Shown: positions 46,059-56,089 of the stretch, piece by piece
How the letters are laid out: each line of letters begins with the position of its first letter
Numbering within the stretch: position 1 is the first letter of the stretch
Source: Enterococcus ureilyticus
GTDB lineage: Bacteria; Bacillota; Bacilli; Lactobacillales; Enterococcaceae
DNA length: 64,000 bases
Reading direction: 5' to 3'
NCBI RefSeq assembly: GCF_001730315.1
Contig: NZ_MIKC01000012.1
Coordinates: forward strand, 231,591-295,590
Notes under the pieces: generated by a model
Databases searched by the model: none
What the model saw: only the letters and a program-made list of their open reading frames with translations
Told to the model about the DNA's origin: nothing
Made by a program: the position numbers and the translations under genes

Positions 46059-46559
46059 GTGATGGTTAAAATTATCAATTGGAATAGTGAAGCCTATTGG
46101 GCAGGAGTCCAATTAAGAAACGAATTGCTTAAGTCTAGTGCTGGTAAAGAATGGATCAAAGAGTTGCCTTTGAACGAAGAAAAAGATATTCATATGACAG
46201 CTATGATCGAAGGAAATGTTGTGGGAACATTAATTCTTTCAAAAAAGAGTAGAACAATAGGGCAAATCAAACAAGTAGCTATTAATGAAGTGCATCAAGG
46301 CTTTGGTATTGGAAAAAAATTACTTGAATTTGCTGAAAAAGTAGCAGAACTTATGGGGTGCCAAATCATAATTCTAAACGGGCGTATGCAGGCTTGGGGT
46401 TTTTATGAACATTTTGGATATCAAAGTATAGGACAAGCCTATAATAACGGAAATGTCGTCTTAAAAACATTTGAGAAAAGAATCTACACTAATAAGAAAA
46501 TCGAATCATTTAAATTTATTAGATATATAACGCTAAAGGAGATGGAAACAAATGGATGA
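46059..46559 (+). CDS. GNAT family acetyltransferase, start-proximal frame break
   Basis: A 166-residue GNAT protein. The acetyl-CoA loop is QVAINEVHQGFGIGKKLLEFA near residues 71-91, with WGFYEHFGYQSIG after it. The ribosome site CGGAGG at 46035-46040 suits ATG 46048, but that frame stops after four codons (ATG GTA AAA CAG TGA). One extra A in the A-run would fuse it in frame as MVKTVMVKIINW. Otherwise translation restarts at GTG 46059 or ATG 46062. It lies between mgtC and mgtA, so it shares their Mg2+ control. Confidence 0.75.
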   Translation: MMVKIINWNSEAYWAGVQLRNELLKSSAGKEWIKELPLNEEKDIHMTAMIEGNVVGTLILSKKSRTIGQIKQVAINEVHQGFGIGKKLLEFAEKVAELMGCQIIILNGRMQAWGFYEHFGYQSIGQAYNNGNVVLKTFEKRIYTNKKIESFKFIRYITLKEMETNG

Positions 46560-46808
46560 CAGTAGTCAGATGATCAAGGACCTTTGTAAAAAGAACCCCG
46601 TTTTTAAAGAAGATAAGTTTATTATTGTCTATTTGTTTCTAGGGCAGTTCAGAAACTTACTCCGATAAGCATACCTCTTTTTCCATTGGTCCGATTCTTA
46701 AAAGATTGAATATCTGATCATTGAGATAACTTAAATCGCTATGCGATCATCTATTATCTCATTGGTAAGAGTTTAGAAAGAAGGAAAAACAAATGGAAAA
46801 AAGAATAA
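46552..46808 (+). pseudogene. Broken small gene between the GNAT gene and mgtA
   Basis: ATG 46552, behind AAAGGAG, opens a 38-codon frame (MDDSSQMIKDLCKKNPVFKE...) that stops at 46668. Apparent continuation lies in two other frames: SDKHTSFSIGPILKRLNI from about 46660, then [18 protein letters not shown] up to the stop at 46806-46808, after a TGA in place of a sense codon. A reconstructed protein would be about 86 residues. The end overlaps the mgtA start. I do not recognise the parent family. Confidence 0.55.
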
Positions 46809-49453
46809 CATTAACTAAAGAAAAGAACCAATCTTATGAATATTTTGCAAGAAATTCAGCAGAAAATATCGTAACCTATTTCAATTCTTCAAAGCGAGGA
46901 CTAACACATCAACAAGCAGTCTTATCGAGAGAAACGTTTGGGGAAAACATTATCTCACATGGTAAAAAAACGCCTCTGATTGTTCAAATAATCAAAGCTT
47001 ATTTTACACCCTTCACAATCGTTTTACTCACGTTGGCAATCATCTCATTTATCACTGATTATGTGATTGCACCACCTGAAGATCGGGATCTCATCGGTGT
47101 CTTGATTATTTTAGCAATGGTTTTGATCAGTGGTACAATGACACTAATTCAATCGGTTAAATCAAATCAAGCGGCTGAAAAATTGAACAATTTGGTCAAG
47201 GTTACAGCCACTGTTGTTCGTAGAAAACAGACAGTAGAGCTTCCAATCGAAGAAATTGTTTGCGGTGATATCATAAAATTATCAGCAGGAGATATGATTC
47301 CAGCCGATATTCGTTTAACGAAAACGAAAGATTTATTCGTTTCACAATCAGCTATGACAGGGGAAAGTTACCCTGTAGAAAAAAGAGCAGACTATAAACT
47401 AAAAGCAGGCAGTTCAGAAACAGAATATGAAAATATTGTATTTATGGGCAGTAATGTAATTAGTGGTAGTGCTGAAGGCATAGTTGTTTCTGTGGGAGAT
47501 GATACACTTTTTGGTAAAGTGGCGCAAGATGTTTCTGATAAAAATCCTCAAACGAATTTTGAATTAGGCATTAGTAAAACTTCGTGGTTATTGATTCGTT
47601 TTATGTTAGTCATGGCACCAGCTGTTTTTTTAATCAATGGTTTAACAAAAGGAGATTGGTTTGAAGCCTTTCTTTTCGGGTTATCAGTAGCAGTTGGACT
47701 AACACCTGAAATGTTGCCAATGATCGTGACAACCAATCTTGTCAAAGGGGCTTCAAGAATGGCCAAAAAAGGAACGATCATAAAAAATCTAAATGCTATT
47801 CAAAATTTTGGTGCAATCGATGTTTTGTGTACAGATAAAACAGGAACATTAACGCAAGATAAAATTATCTTAGAATATCATTTAGATTGTGATGGAAAAG
47901 AAGATAATCGCGTATTACGCCATGCTTTTTTTAATAGTTATTATCAAACTGGATTGAAAAATTTAATGGATGTCGCTATTATTGATGCAGCAAAAACTGA
48001 ACTTTCAATCGATTCCTCTGAGTATCGAAAAGTAGATGAAATTCCTTTTGATTTTAAACGTCGTCGTATGAGTGTCGTGATTGAAGACAATACTGGAAAA
48101 ACGCAAATGATCACAAAGGGTGCTGTTGAAGAAATGCTGGAAATTTCTAGCTATGTTGACTATCAAGGCGTAGTAACACCTTTAACAGAAGAGCTGAAAA
48201 AAGAGCTATTAAAAACAGTTGAAGAATTAAACGAGGACGGTTTACGTGTACTTGCTGTTTCCCAAAAAACAAATCCTGCAACAATCGATGAATTTTCTGT
48301 CTCAGATGAAAATGAAATGGTTTTGATCGGCTATCTTGCCTTTCTTGATCCACCCAAAGAGACGACTAAAGTTGCATTAGAAGCACTAAAAAATCACGGA
48401 GTAGGGGTCAAAGTCTTAACCGGTGATAATGCATTAGTAACAAAATCAGTGAGTAAGCAGGTTGGATTAGCCCATGAAGAGTTGATCTCTGGAAGCGAAA
48501 TCGCACGAATGAATGATTCTGAACTAAAAATGATTGCAGAAAAATATAATATTTTTGTGAAATTAACCCCGCAACAAAAAACAAGAATCGTTCAAGTTCT
48601 AAGAGAGTCAGGTCATACTGTTGGGTTCATGGGAGATGGGATTAATGATGCACCAGCAATGAAAGAAGCAGATGTTGGCATCTCTGTTGATACGGCTGTT
48701 GATATTGCAAAAGAATCGGCAGATGTCATCTTGCTAGAAAAGGATTTGATGATCCTTGAACGTGGTTTATTAGCAGGGAGAACTACATTTGGAAACATCA
48801 TGAAATATGTTAAAATGACAGCTAGTTCAAACTTTGGTAATATGTTTTCGGTGGTAGTTGCTAGTATCTTTTTACCATTTTTACCAATGCTACCGTTACA
48901 ATTGCTGTTTTTGAATTTGATTTATGATATTTCTTGTATGTCGATTCCTTGGGATCACGTTGATGATGACTATTTAGAAAAACCCAAAAAATGGGATGCA
49001 TCGAAAATCGGTTCCTTCATGAAATGGTTAGGACCAACTAGTTCAGTCTTTGACATTACGACTTACTTATTAATGTATTTCGTTATCTGTCCCCAATTAG
49101 TTGGCGGAAATTATCATGATTTAGCACCAGCCCAACAAGCAACCTTTATTGCCATTTTCCATGCAGGGTGGTTTGTTGAATCACTTTGGTCACAAACATT
49201 GGTGATTCATACCTTGCGTACACCTAAGATTCCATTTTTACAAAGTCGCGCATCATTTATTCTAACGACAATTACTTCATTAGGGATTGCGGTCGGGACA
49301 ATTTTGCCCTTTACAGGCTTTGGAGAAAGTTTAGGCTTAACAGGATTGCCATTAAATTATTTCGCTTGGCTAGGTTTAACAATAGTAAGTTATTTGCTAT
49401 TGGTTATGGTCGTAAAAAAAATCTATGTGAAGCGTTTTGGGGAATTATTATAG
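46793..49453 (+). CDS. mgtA: Magnesium-importing P-type ATPase MgtA
   Basis: An 886-residue P3B-type ATPase. The phosphorylation site is [11 protein letters not shown], the actuator loop [11 protein letters not shown], and the hinge [12 protein letters not shown]. Ten membrane helices are expected. The N-terminus resembles MgtA/MgtB ([23 protein letters not shown]). It imports Mg2+ when external Mg2+ is low, and lies under the M-box. The gene is intact, unlike its upstream neighbours. AGAAGGAAAAA precedes ATG. Confidence 0.95.
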   Translation: MEKRITLTKEKNQSYEYFARNSAENIVTYFNSSKRGLTHQQAVLSRETFGENIISHGKKTPLIVQIIKAYFTPFTIVLLTLAIISFITDYVIAPPEDRDLIGVLIILAMVLISGTMTLIQSVKSNQAAEKLNNLVKVTATVVRRKQTVELPIEEIVCGDIIKLSAGDMIPADIRLTKTKDLFVSQSAMTGESYPVEKRADYKLKAGSSETEYENIVFMGSNVISGSAEGIVVSVGDDTLFGKVAQDVSDKNPQTNFELGISKTSWLLIRFMLVMAPAVFLINGLTKGDWFEAFLFGLSVAVGLTPEMLPMIVTTNLVKGASRMAKKGTIIKNLNAIQNFGAIDVLCTDKTGTLTQDKIILEYHLDCDGKEDNRVLRHAFFNSYYQTGLKNLMDVAIIDAAKTELSIDSSEYRKVDEIPFDFKRRRMSVVIEDNTGKTQMITKGAVEEMLEISSYVDYQGVVTPLTEELKKELLKTVEELNEDGLRVLAVSQKTNPATIDEFSVSDENEMVLIGYLAFLDPPKETTKVALEALKNHGVGVKVLTGDNALVTKSVSKQVGLAHEELISGSEIARMNDSELKMIAEKYNIFVKLTPQQKTRIVQVLRESGHTVGFMGDGINDAPAMKEADVGISVDTAVDIAKESADVILLEKDLMILERGLLAGRTTFGNIMKYVKMTASSNFGNMFSVVVASIFLPFLPMLPLQLLFLNLIYDISCMSIPWDHVDDDYLEKPKKWDASKIGSFMKWLGPTSSVFDITTYLLMYFVICPQLVGGNYHDLAPAQQATFIAIFHAGWFVESLWSQTLVIHTLRTPKIPFLQSRASFILTTITSLGIAVGTILPFTGFGESLGLTGLPLNYFAWLGLTIVSYLLLVMVVKKIYVKRFGELL

Positions 49454-49493
49454 TAAGAACGATTTTATGAGTGAAGATTTTTGCTAAATAAAT

Positions 49494-49537
49494 GCAGGGA
49501 GGAAATGGTTACTAAATTTTCCTCTCTGTTTTTATTT
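49494..49537 (+). terminator. Terminator after mgtA
   Basis: CAGGGAGGAAA pairs with TTTCCTCTCTG with one mismatch, followed by TTTTTATTTTG. Confidence 0.85.
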
Positions 49538-49630
49538 TGTTTATCTTGCGCTGTTTTTTTATAAAAAAGCTAGTATAATTGAATTAGTTTGAAAAAATTA
49601 TAGCGTTGATTGATCGAGGGGTGAGAATAG

Positions 49631-50365
49631 ATGAGTATTTTTGTTTTGGAAGATGATGTTATTCAGGCACAAGCGTTAAAGCGCATCATAACCGACATTT
49701 GTGAGGAAAAAAATGTTAGTTATGAGTTTATATTTGTTACCAAAAAAGGCGAACAAATCTTAGAACAGATCCCCAACTCAATATCTCCAAACATTTATTT
49801 TCTCGATATCGAGATCAAAAAGTCTGTATATAATGGATTTGAGGTTGCTAAGAAAATTCGTATGATTGATGATACAGGATTAATTGTTTTTATAACGACA
49901 CATTCAGAATTTGCTCCGATATCCTATCAATATATGGTTTCTGCCTTGGCCTTTATAGAAAAAATGACTGAACCAGCAATTTTGAAAGAAGAAATCGAAA
50001 AATGTCTGATCAAATATCAGGAGTTGAATCAAAAACAAGTGATCGATGATTATTTGATCGTTAGTAACAGTCATGCAACAATAAAAGTACCTGTTTCAGA
50101 TTTCTATTACGCAATGACGACAGATGCGCATCGCTTAGCCCTTTTCACCCAACAACGATCGCTGCGCTTTTATGGTGAACTGAAAGAAATCGAAACCAGC
50201 AAGAGTCAATTTATGCGTTGTCATCAATCTTATGTTGTTAATTTAGATAAAATTGGGGAAATAGATCATACTCAACGGGAATTGATTTTATCTAATGGAA
50301 TGAAAATTCCAGTTTCAAGACGAATGTTGAAATCAGTGTGTGATCACTGGATAACAGGTTTGTAA
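49631..50365 (+). CDS. LytTR-family response regulator (AgrA/ComE-like)
   Basis: A 244-residue regulator. The receiver domain has acidic residues VLEDD at 5-9, phospho-acceptor Asp59 (IYFLDIEI) and the usual Thr/Lys region (FITTHSE, FIEKM). The LytTR DNA-binding domain occupies about 140-240 (FMRCHQSYVVNLDKI). Such regulators bind pairs of direct repeats about two helix turns apart; a matching pair lies at 51710-51744. It is followed after 21 bases by its GHKL kinase. Confidence 0.92.
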   Translation: MSIFVLEDDVIQAQALKRIITDICEEKNVSYEFIFVTKKGEQILEQIPNSISPNIYFLDIEIKKSVYNGFEVAKKIRMIDDTGLIVFITTHSEFAPISYQYMVSALAFIEKMTEPAILKEEIEKCLIKYQELNQKQVIDDYLIVSNSHATIKVPVSDFYYAMTTDAHRLALFTQQRSLRFYGELKEIETSKSQFMRCHQSYVVNLDKIGEIDHTQRELILSNGMKIPVSRRMLKSVCDHWITGL

Positions 50366-50386
50366 AAAATCGAGAATGGTTGGTCA

Positions 50387-51721
50387 ATGGTTATGGGGAT
50401 AATAATAAGTACAAGTTTAGTAATAGGATTCGTTTATTTTATATTTTATTTAGAGTTGATCAATAGCAAAATAGCTTGGAGCAGACTGTTTATCTTGAAT
50501 ACTATTTTGACAATTGTAACAGGCTTTTTTAATAGTAGTGGATACAATATCTATTCAGTCGTTACTATTTTTTTACTATTGTTTTATTTAGGGGTAAGGC
50601 AAAAGCAACATAAACTATCTATCGTTGAAAATATATATTTTTCTGGGGTAACGGTCTTTTTGATTACTTTTTTACAAAGTGAATTGAATAAAATCTTTAC
50701 GTGGTTATTGATCTATTCTCAATTTCCAACCTATTTTTCAAGTTTTATAGTCCTCCCATTGGTTGTTGCTTTGTTTATGTTTTGCTTAATCATGATACTC
50801 CGAAAGAAAATCAGCCGAGTATTTGCTTATTTGGTTGAAAGCCCAATGCTGTATTTAAGTATTGTTTGCATCCTGATTTGTAATTTTTTTCTTTTTATGG
50901 CATTCAATCCTGCATCATTTTTTTTCCAGCATTATTTTTGGCAGTTTGAGCCATTAGCCTATCCTTTGTTGTTTGTTGCGTTTGGATTGGCACTTTTTTT
51001 CTTTTATTATAGTTTTAAATTAACAAATAAGAAACTCTTAGCAAAGCAAAAAGAATCTGAATATTATGAGATGAAGCAATATACAGAGAAGTTGGAAATC
51101 TTACACGAAGAATTGGCGACTTTTCGTCACGATTATTCGAACGTGCTTCTTTCTCTAGAGGAAAGTATCCGTTCAAAAGATTTAGATTCGATTCAGCAGG
51201 TGTATTATGAAGTAATAAAACCAACTTCAAAGATTATTTCTAATAAAGAACTTGAATTGACTAAATTAACGAAAATAAAAATTGTTGAAATCAAAAGTGT
51301 GTTGAGTGTCAAAGTTATAGATGCTTGTCAAAAAAACTTGAATGTCACAGTGGATATACCAGAAGAAATAACAGAAATTTATATTGATCTGCTTGATTTT
51401 ATCAGAAGTATTTCAATCGTAGTGGACAATGCTATCGAAGCCGCAGAAGCATCTGATGAGAGAGAATTGATCATTGCGTTTTTTGAAGTAGAAGACAATC
51501 AGATTTTTGTCGCAAAAAATAGTTGTCCAAAAAATATTCTGCCGATTGATCAAATGTTTCGCAAATCTAAATCCAGCAAAGAAAGTAAGTGGAATCAAAG
51601 AGGTTATGGACTATTTTCCTTAGAGCAAATAGTGAATCACTCGCCAAATTTAATGATAGAAACATGTATAGAGCACCCTTATTTGATTCAAACATTGAAA
51701 CTCAATAAAAACCACTTGTGA
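50387..51721 (+). CDS. GHKL sensor histidine kinase (AgrC/FsrC-like)
   Basis: A 444-residue membrane kinase. Six or seven hydrophobic helices fill residues 1-215. A coiled segment leads to the phospho-acceptor block FRHDYSNVLLSLEE near residue 246, and the ATPase part has DNAIEAAE and RGYGLFSLEQI. This is the layout of peptide-pheromone sensors, but no agrD- or agrB-type gene is nearby, so its signal is unknown. The start at ATG 50387 has only a weak ribosome site, suggesting coupling to the regulator gene. Confidence 0.9.
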   Translation: MVMGIIISTSLVIGFVYFIFYLELINSKIAWSRLFILNTILTIVTGFFNSSGYNIYSVVTIFLLLFYLGVRQKQHKLSIVENIYFSGVTVFLITFLQSELNKIFTWLLIYSQFPTYFSSFIVLPLVVALFMFCLIMILRKKISRVFAYLVESPMLYLSIVCILICNFFLFMAFNPASFFFQHYFWQFEPLAYPLLFVAFGLALFFFYYSFKLTNKKLLAKQKESEYYEMKQYTEKLEILHEELATFRHDYSNVLLSLEESIRSKDLDSIQQVYYEVIKPTSKIISNKELELTKLTKIKIVEIKSVLSVKVIDACQKNLNVTVDIPEEITEIYIDLLDFIRSISIVVDNAIEAAEASDERELIIAFFEVEDNQIFVAKNSCPKNILPIDQMFRKSKSSKESKWNQRGYGLFSLEQIVNHSPNLMIETCIEHPYLIQTLKLNKNHL

Positions 51722-51779
51722 ACGAAAAAGAACCACTTGTGAACAGAACTATTACAGAATGCGCACTAAGATGTATACT
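51710..51779 (+). promoter_or_regulatory. LytTR-type direct repeats and promoter of the protease-lipoprotein pair
   Basis: AACCACTTGTGAAC occurs twice, at 51710-51723 and 51731-51744, exactly 21 bases apart. TATACT at 51774-51779 is the -10, and no good -35 is visible. The second repeat ends about 42 bases before the predicted transcript start, the classic position for a LytTR activator replacing the -35. The first copy overlaps the kinase stop codon. Confidence 0.75.
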
Positions 51780-51805
51780 TTTATTGAAGAAGTACATGAA
51801 AAGAG

Positions 51806-52504
51806 GTGAGTGAACTGTTTAGTGCTGTGATAGCGTTAAGTGTGGGTGGGATTCTTCCAATAGTTATCTTGAGCTATTGTTTAGTCAAACGTAGCTATGT
51901 AAAAGCGTTTCTTTTAGGTGTTTTGACATTCATAATTTTCCAATTAGTCCTTAGGCTTCCTTTATTACAATTTTTGTCAAAGAATAGTTTAGAATTCAAT
52001 CTTTTTCAAACGATGCATCCAATTGTTTACCTTCTTTTTCTAGCTTTTACTGCTGGACTTTTTGAAGAAGTGGGTCGATATGTCATGATGAACTATTGTT
52101 TAAAAGCGTATGCTTCTTTTCAAACAGCTGTATTTTTTGGTCTAGGGCATGGCGGAATTGAAGCGTTTTTATTTTTAGGGATGAACGCTCTCATTTATTT
52201 AATAAGTCCAGTGCATCCAGAGATTGCAACTAGTGACTTTTTGTGGGGGAGTTTAGAAAGAATAATTGCAATAACTTTCCATGTAGAATTATCAATAATT
52301 GTAATGAAAAGTGTTGAAGAACAAAAGCTTCACTATCTTTGGTTTGCAATAGTTTTACACGGACTGATTGATTCAGTGATTGCGATTGCACAATATTCTG
52401 GGAGTCTATCACTCATCTTAACGGAAAGCCTTTTTGGCATCATTGTGATAGGCTTAGGTTTTTATGTTAGAAAATTAAAAAAAGAGTGGAGTGTCCTAAA
52501 ATGA
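51806..52504 (+). CDS. YhfC-family intramembrane protease
   Basis: A 232-residue protein with about seven membrane helices. Conserved polar motifs lie inside helices: EEVGRY near residue 88, GHGGIEA near 112, FHVELSI near 155 and LHGLID near 182. These match the YhfC family, related to CAAX-type intramembrane proteases. The start GTG 51806 is tentative because GAGGTGAG overlaps it. It ends four bases into the lipoprotein gene. Its promoter carries the direct repeats, so the two-component system probably controls it. Confidence 0.78.
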   Translation: MSELFSAVIALSVGGILPIVILSYCLVKRSYVKAFLLGVLTFIIFQLVLRLPLLQFLSKNSLEFNLFQTMHPIVYLLFLAFTAGLFEEVGRYVMMNYCLKAYASFQTAVFFGLGHGGIEAFLFLGMNALIYLISPVHPEIATSDFLWGSLERIIAITFHVELSIIVMKSVEEQKLHYLWFAIVLHGLIDSVIAIAQYSGSLSLILTESLFGIIVIGLGFYVRKLKKEWSVLK

Positions 52505-52890
52505 AAAAAGTCTTATCATCAGTAATCACGATCCTTATTGGAATGACGATCTTAACCGCTTGCGGAGAAAAAGTCGATCAAGAGACTTCAAATAAAATGA
52601 CAGCTAAAGCTGAGGAAATTGTAACATTGATCAATGATGGGAATTATGATAAAGCTAGTGAATCCTTTTCTGATAAAATGCTAGAACAATTGAATAGAGC
52701 GGATTTTGAGAAAGCTATTGCACCAGTTCTTGAAAAATCAGGACCGTTTGAAACAGTTGATAAAAGTACTGTTGAAAAGAAAGACAATTTTTATGTGGTT
52801 GTTTTAGTTGCCAAATATGAAAAAGAGAAAAGAGTCTTTACAATCTCGATCAATGAAAAAGAAAAAATAGAAGGTTTTTTTATTAAATAA
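52501..52890 (+). CDS. DUF3887-type lipoprotein
   Basis: A 129-residue lipoprotein with lipobox LTAC (Cys about residue 20) and a small DUF3887/NTF2-like domain (AEEIVTLINDGNYDKASESF...VLVAKYEKEKRVFTISIN). ATG 52501 overlaps the protease stop (ATGA), so the two are made together. It may be the protease's substrate or partner, or a binding protein. Function unknown. Confidence 0.78.
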   Translation: MKKVLSSVITILIGMTILTACGEKVDQETSNKMTAKAEEIVTLINDGNYDKASESFSDKMLEQLNRADFEKAIAPVLEKSGPFETVDKSTVEKKDNFYVVVLVAKYEKEKRVFTISINEKEKIEGFFIK

Positions 52891-52909
52891 AAAAGATCAT
52901 ATTAATAGA

Positions 52910-52955
52910 TGAAGAAGGAGTAAAGCGTGTTAGACTTTATACCTTCTTCTTTTGT
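52910..52955 (+). terminator. Terminator after the lipoprotein
   Basis: GAAGAAGGAGTAAAG pairs with CTTTATACCTTCTTC with small mismatches, followed by TTTTG. Confidence 0.8.
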
Positions 52956-53019
52956 TTGAGCGATAATAATAGTTGCGAAAAAATGAATAAGTTGTATGAT
53001 AAAATTAAGTAGAAACATT

Positions 53020-53088
53020 GGTCAAAATTCAATGGTTTTTATTTGACCTTTATTGACCAAATGAGTATAATAAATTCATAAGGTCAAA
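53020..53088 (+). promoter_or_regulatory. CtsR-controlled clpB promoter
   Basis: TTTGACC-TTT-ATTGACC at 53042-53058 is the reverse complement of the CtsR tandem heptad GGTCAAA-nnn-GGTCAAA. It overlaps the -35 TTGACC (53043-53048), which is 17 bases from TATAAT at 53066-53071. Two further single GGTCAAA heptads lie at 53020-53026 and 53082-53088. CtsR should repress clpB until heat or protein stress. Confidence 0.9.
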
Positions 53089-53238
53089 ATTAATCAGACT
53101 TTAGACTTTGAATAAATAGTACAAAAGACCTACTGTCTTTTTGATAAATTAGGGATACTATTTAGAGAGTGGAGATTGATAGATATTTTTTCCTGTCAAA
53201 GCTGGACAAGCTTGTTCCACTTTACATTATCAGCTGCG

Positions 53239-53354
53239 CGGGCTAGCTCTTCGGAAAAAAGATAAAATATAAATGAGGCAAAAAGCACCTCAGTTATATT
53301 TTCCTATTTTTCAGTCGGAGCTAAGTGAGCCTGTTCAGCTTTTAAATTTAGGAG
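53239..53354 (+). repeat. Structured leader element, copy 2 (before clpB)
   Basis: About 116 bases ending at the clpB ribosome site, related to 13079-13200. Stems are kept while bases differ: AGCTC/GAGCT where copy 1 has GCTTC/GAAGC, and TGAGG/CCTCA at the tip where copy 1 has GTGAC/GTCAC. It lies in a clpB leader of about 285 bases, downstream of the CtsR promoter. Confidence 0.7.
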
Positions 53355-53362
53355 GTAATTCT

Positions 53363-55966
53363 ATGAACATCGAAAAAATGACAACGACATTACAAGAGGC
53401 TATTGCTGAGGCGCAACAGGTTGCGGTTACTCGTCATCATCAGGAAATCGATATTGCTCATTTATGGAAGATTTTTTTACAGCCAAATCATTTTGGTCGT
53501 AATTTTTATACAGATGCTGGCGTTGATGTAGAAGCTTTTGAACGTGAAATAGATCAAGCTATCGACGAATATCCAAGTATACAAGGCAGCAATGTTCAAT
53601 ATGGTCAAAGTATGAGTCAAAATCTGTTCAACTTATTAGCTGAAGCAGATAAGCTACGTGAATCATTTCAAGATGAATTTTTAGCAACAGAAATCGTGAT
53701 TTTAGCATTGATGAAACTAAAAAATTATCGTTTGACTAAATATCTAACAAGTCAAGGAATCACTGAAAAAGAACTACGCAAAAATATCGAAGACATGAGA
53801 GGGGGAGATCGTGTGACTTCTCAAAATCAAGAAGAACAATACAAAGCATTAGAAAAATATGGGGTAGATTTAGTCCAACAAGTGAAAAGCGGCAATCAAG
53901 ATCCTATTATCGGTCGTGACGAAGAAATTCGTGATGTCGTTCGGATTCTTTCTCGTAAAACAAAAAATAACCCTGTTTTGATCGGTGAACCAGGTGTGGG
54001 TAAAACAGCAATCGTAGAAGGATTGGCACAACGAATCGTCCGTAAAGATGTGCCTGAAAATTTAAAAGACAAAACAATCTTTTCTTTAGATATGGGGGCA
54101 TTGATCGCTGGCGCTAAATTCCGTGGTGAATTTGAAGAACGTCTAAAAGCAGTCTTAAAAGAAGTGAAGAAAAGTGAAGGACGCATTATCCTATTCATCG
54201 ATGAAATTCATAATATTGTTGGTGCTGGTAAAACAGAGGGTAGTATGGACGCTGGTAATTTATTAAAACCAATGTTGGCTCGCGGAGAACTACATTTGAT
54301 TGGTGCCACAACATTAGATGAATATCGTCAATACATGGAAAAAGATAAAGCATTAGAACGTCGTTTCCAAAAAGTTCTAGTAAAAGAACCAACTGTTGAA
54401 GACACAATTAGTATTTTACGTGGCTTAAAAGAACGTTTTGAAATCCATCATAGCGTAAATATCCACGATAATGCCTTAGTCGCAGCTGCAACTTTGTCAG
54501 ATCGTTATATCACGGATCGCTTTTTACCAGATAAAGCCATTGATTTAGTTGATGAAGCGAGTGCAACGATCCGGGTTGAAATGAATTCTATGCCAACTGA
54601 ACTCGACCAAGTAACACGTCGATTGATGCAATTAGAGATCGAAGAAGCAGCTTTAAAAAAAGAATCCGATGATGCTAGCAAAAAACGATTGAACGCATTG
54701 CAAGAAGAATTAGCAGATCTTCGTGAAGAAACCAATGCGATGAAGATGCAATGGGAGACTGAAAAAGAAGAAGTCAATGCTGTCAGCAACAAGCGTGGCG
54801 AAATTGATAAAGCTAAACATGAACTTGAAGATGCCGAAAACAATTATGACTTAGAAAGAGCAGCTGTACTCCGCCATGGAACGATTCCTCAATTAGAAGA
54901 GGAACTAAAAGTACTTGAAGCTAAAAATGCGAAAGACAATGTACGCATGGTACAAGAAGCGGTGACTGAAAATGAAATTGCTCAAGTGGTTGGCCGTTTA
55001 ACAGGTATTCCGGTAACAAAACTAGTTGAAGGCGAACGTGAAAAACTAATGAAATTAAACGAAACCCTTCATAAACGTGTTATTGGGCAAGATGAAGCAG
55101 TAGATGCTGTTAGCGATGCTGTGATTCGTTCACGTGCTGGTTTACAAGATCCGAATCGGCCATTAGGTTCCTTCTTATTCTTGGGACCAACAGGTGTTGG
55201 GAAAACAGAACTTGCTAAAGCTTTAGCAGAAGATCTGTTCGATTCGGAAGATCATATGGTTCGAATCGATATGAGTGAGTATATGGAAAAACACAGTGTA
55301 TCTCGTTTAGTCGGAGCACCTCCAGGCTACATCGGTTACGAAGAAGGCGGTCAATTAACAGAAGCCGTTCGTCGAAACCCTTATACAATTGTTTTATTAG
55401 ATGAAATCGAAAAAGCACATCCAGATGTGTTCAACATTTTACTCCAAGTATTAGATGATGGTCGCCTGACTGATTCTAAGGGACGAGTCGTTGATTTCAA
55501 GAATACTGTTTTGATTATGACAAGTAACATTGGCTCGCAACTATTACTTGAAGGTGTGACGTCAGAAGGGACAATACCAGAAGAAGTTGAAGAACAAGTA
55601 ATGACGATTTTAAGAGGCAACTTTAAACCAGAATTTCTAAATAGAATCGATGATACAATCTTATTCACACCGCTAAGCTTAGAAAATGTCAAAGGCATTA
55701 TCGGGAAAATGACAGCTCAATTAGCGAAACGTTTAGAGCATCAAGAAATTGAATTAGTCATTTCTGATGAGGCAAAAACCTGGATCGCAGAGAGTGGTTA
55801 TGATCCAGCATATGGTGCACGCCCATTGAAACGGTTCATTACAAAAGAAGTTGAAACACCTTTAGCAAAAGAAATCGTTTCAGGACGAGTATTGCCAAAA
55901 ACAAAAGTAACGATTAGTTTATTGAATGAACAATTGGTGTTTAAAAATGAACCGATAGAAGAATAA
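53363..55966 (+). CDS. clpB: Chaperone ClpB disaggregase
   Basis: An 867-residue Hsp100 ATPase that rescues aggregated protein with DnaK. It has the N-domain, AAA1 Walker A GEPGVGKT near residue 207, the middle coiled coil (about 400-525), and AAA2 Walker A GPTGVGKT near 610. There is no ClpP-binding loop. ATG at 53363 follows TAGGAGG; the frame stays open upstream across the leader hairpin but that is not coding. CtsR control fits the family. Confidence 0.97.
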   Translation: MNIEKMTTTLQEAIAEAQQVAVTRHHQEIDIAHLWKIFLQPNHFGRNFYTDAGVDVEAFEREIDQAIDEYPSIQGSNVQYGQSMSQNLFNLLAEADKLRESFQDEFLATEIVILALMKLKNYRLTKYLTSQGITEKELRKNIEDMRGGDRVTSQNQEEQYKALEKYGVDLVQQVKSGNQDPIIGRDEEIRDVVRILSRKTKNNPVLIGEPGVGKTAIVEGLAQRIVRKDVPENLKDKTIFSLDMGALIAGAKFRGEFEERLKAVLKEVKKSEGRIILFIDEIHNIVGAGKTEGSMDAGNLLKPMLARGELHLIGATTLDEYRQYMEKDKALERRFQKVLVKEPTVEDTISILRGLKERFEIHHSVNIHDNALVAAATLSDRYITDRFLPDKAIDLVDEASATIRVEMNSMPTELDQVTRRLMQLEIEEAALKKESDDASKKRLNALQEELADLREETNAMKMQWETEKEEVNAVSNKRGEIDKAKHELEDAENNYDLERAAVLRHGTIPQLEEELKVLEAKNAKDNVRMVQEAVTENEIAQVVGRLTGIPVTKLVEGEREKLMKLNETLHKRVIGQDEAVDAVSDAVIRSRAGLQDPNRPLGSFLFLGPTGVGKTELAKALAEDLFDSEDHMVRIDMSEYMEKHSVSRLVGAPPGYIGYEEGGQLTEAVRRNPYTIVLLDEIEKAHPDVFNILLQVLDDGRLTDSKGRVVDFKNTVLIMTSNIGSQLLLEGVTSEGTIPEEVEEQVMTILRGNFKPEFLNRIDDTILFTPLSLENVKGIIGKMTAQLAKRLEHQEIELVISDEAKTWIAESGYDPAYGARPLKRFITKEVETPLAKEIVSGRVLPKTKVTISLLNEQLVFKNEPIEE

Positions 55967-55971
55967 ATTGG

Positions 55972-56011
55972 AAATTGAGGTAGCTTTTTGTAAAGCTATC
56001 TCAATTTTTTT
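55972..56011 (+). terminator. Terminator after clpB
   Basis: AAATTGAG and TAGCTTT pair with AAAGCTA and CTCAATTT across TTGT, followed by a T-run. Confidence 0.9.
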
Positions 56012-56089
56012 AAAGTACAAAAAATTGATTTTAAAACCGATATTGTGTAGAATCTAACTATTATATCAACAATTTAAAAGAGGGATCCA

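Noticed and set aside
53273..53362. N-terminal extension of ClpB by 30 residues
   Set aside because: The extension translates the leader hairpin. The real start has TAGGAGG at ideal spacing and gives the usual ClpB N-terminus.
54505..54843. 112-codon minus-strand frame inside clpB
   Set aside because: Ser-rich shadow of the coiled-coil coding sequence, with no initiation signals.
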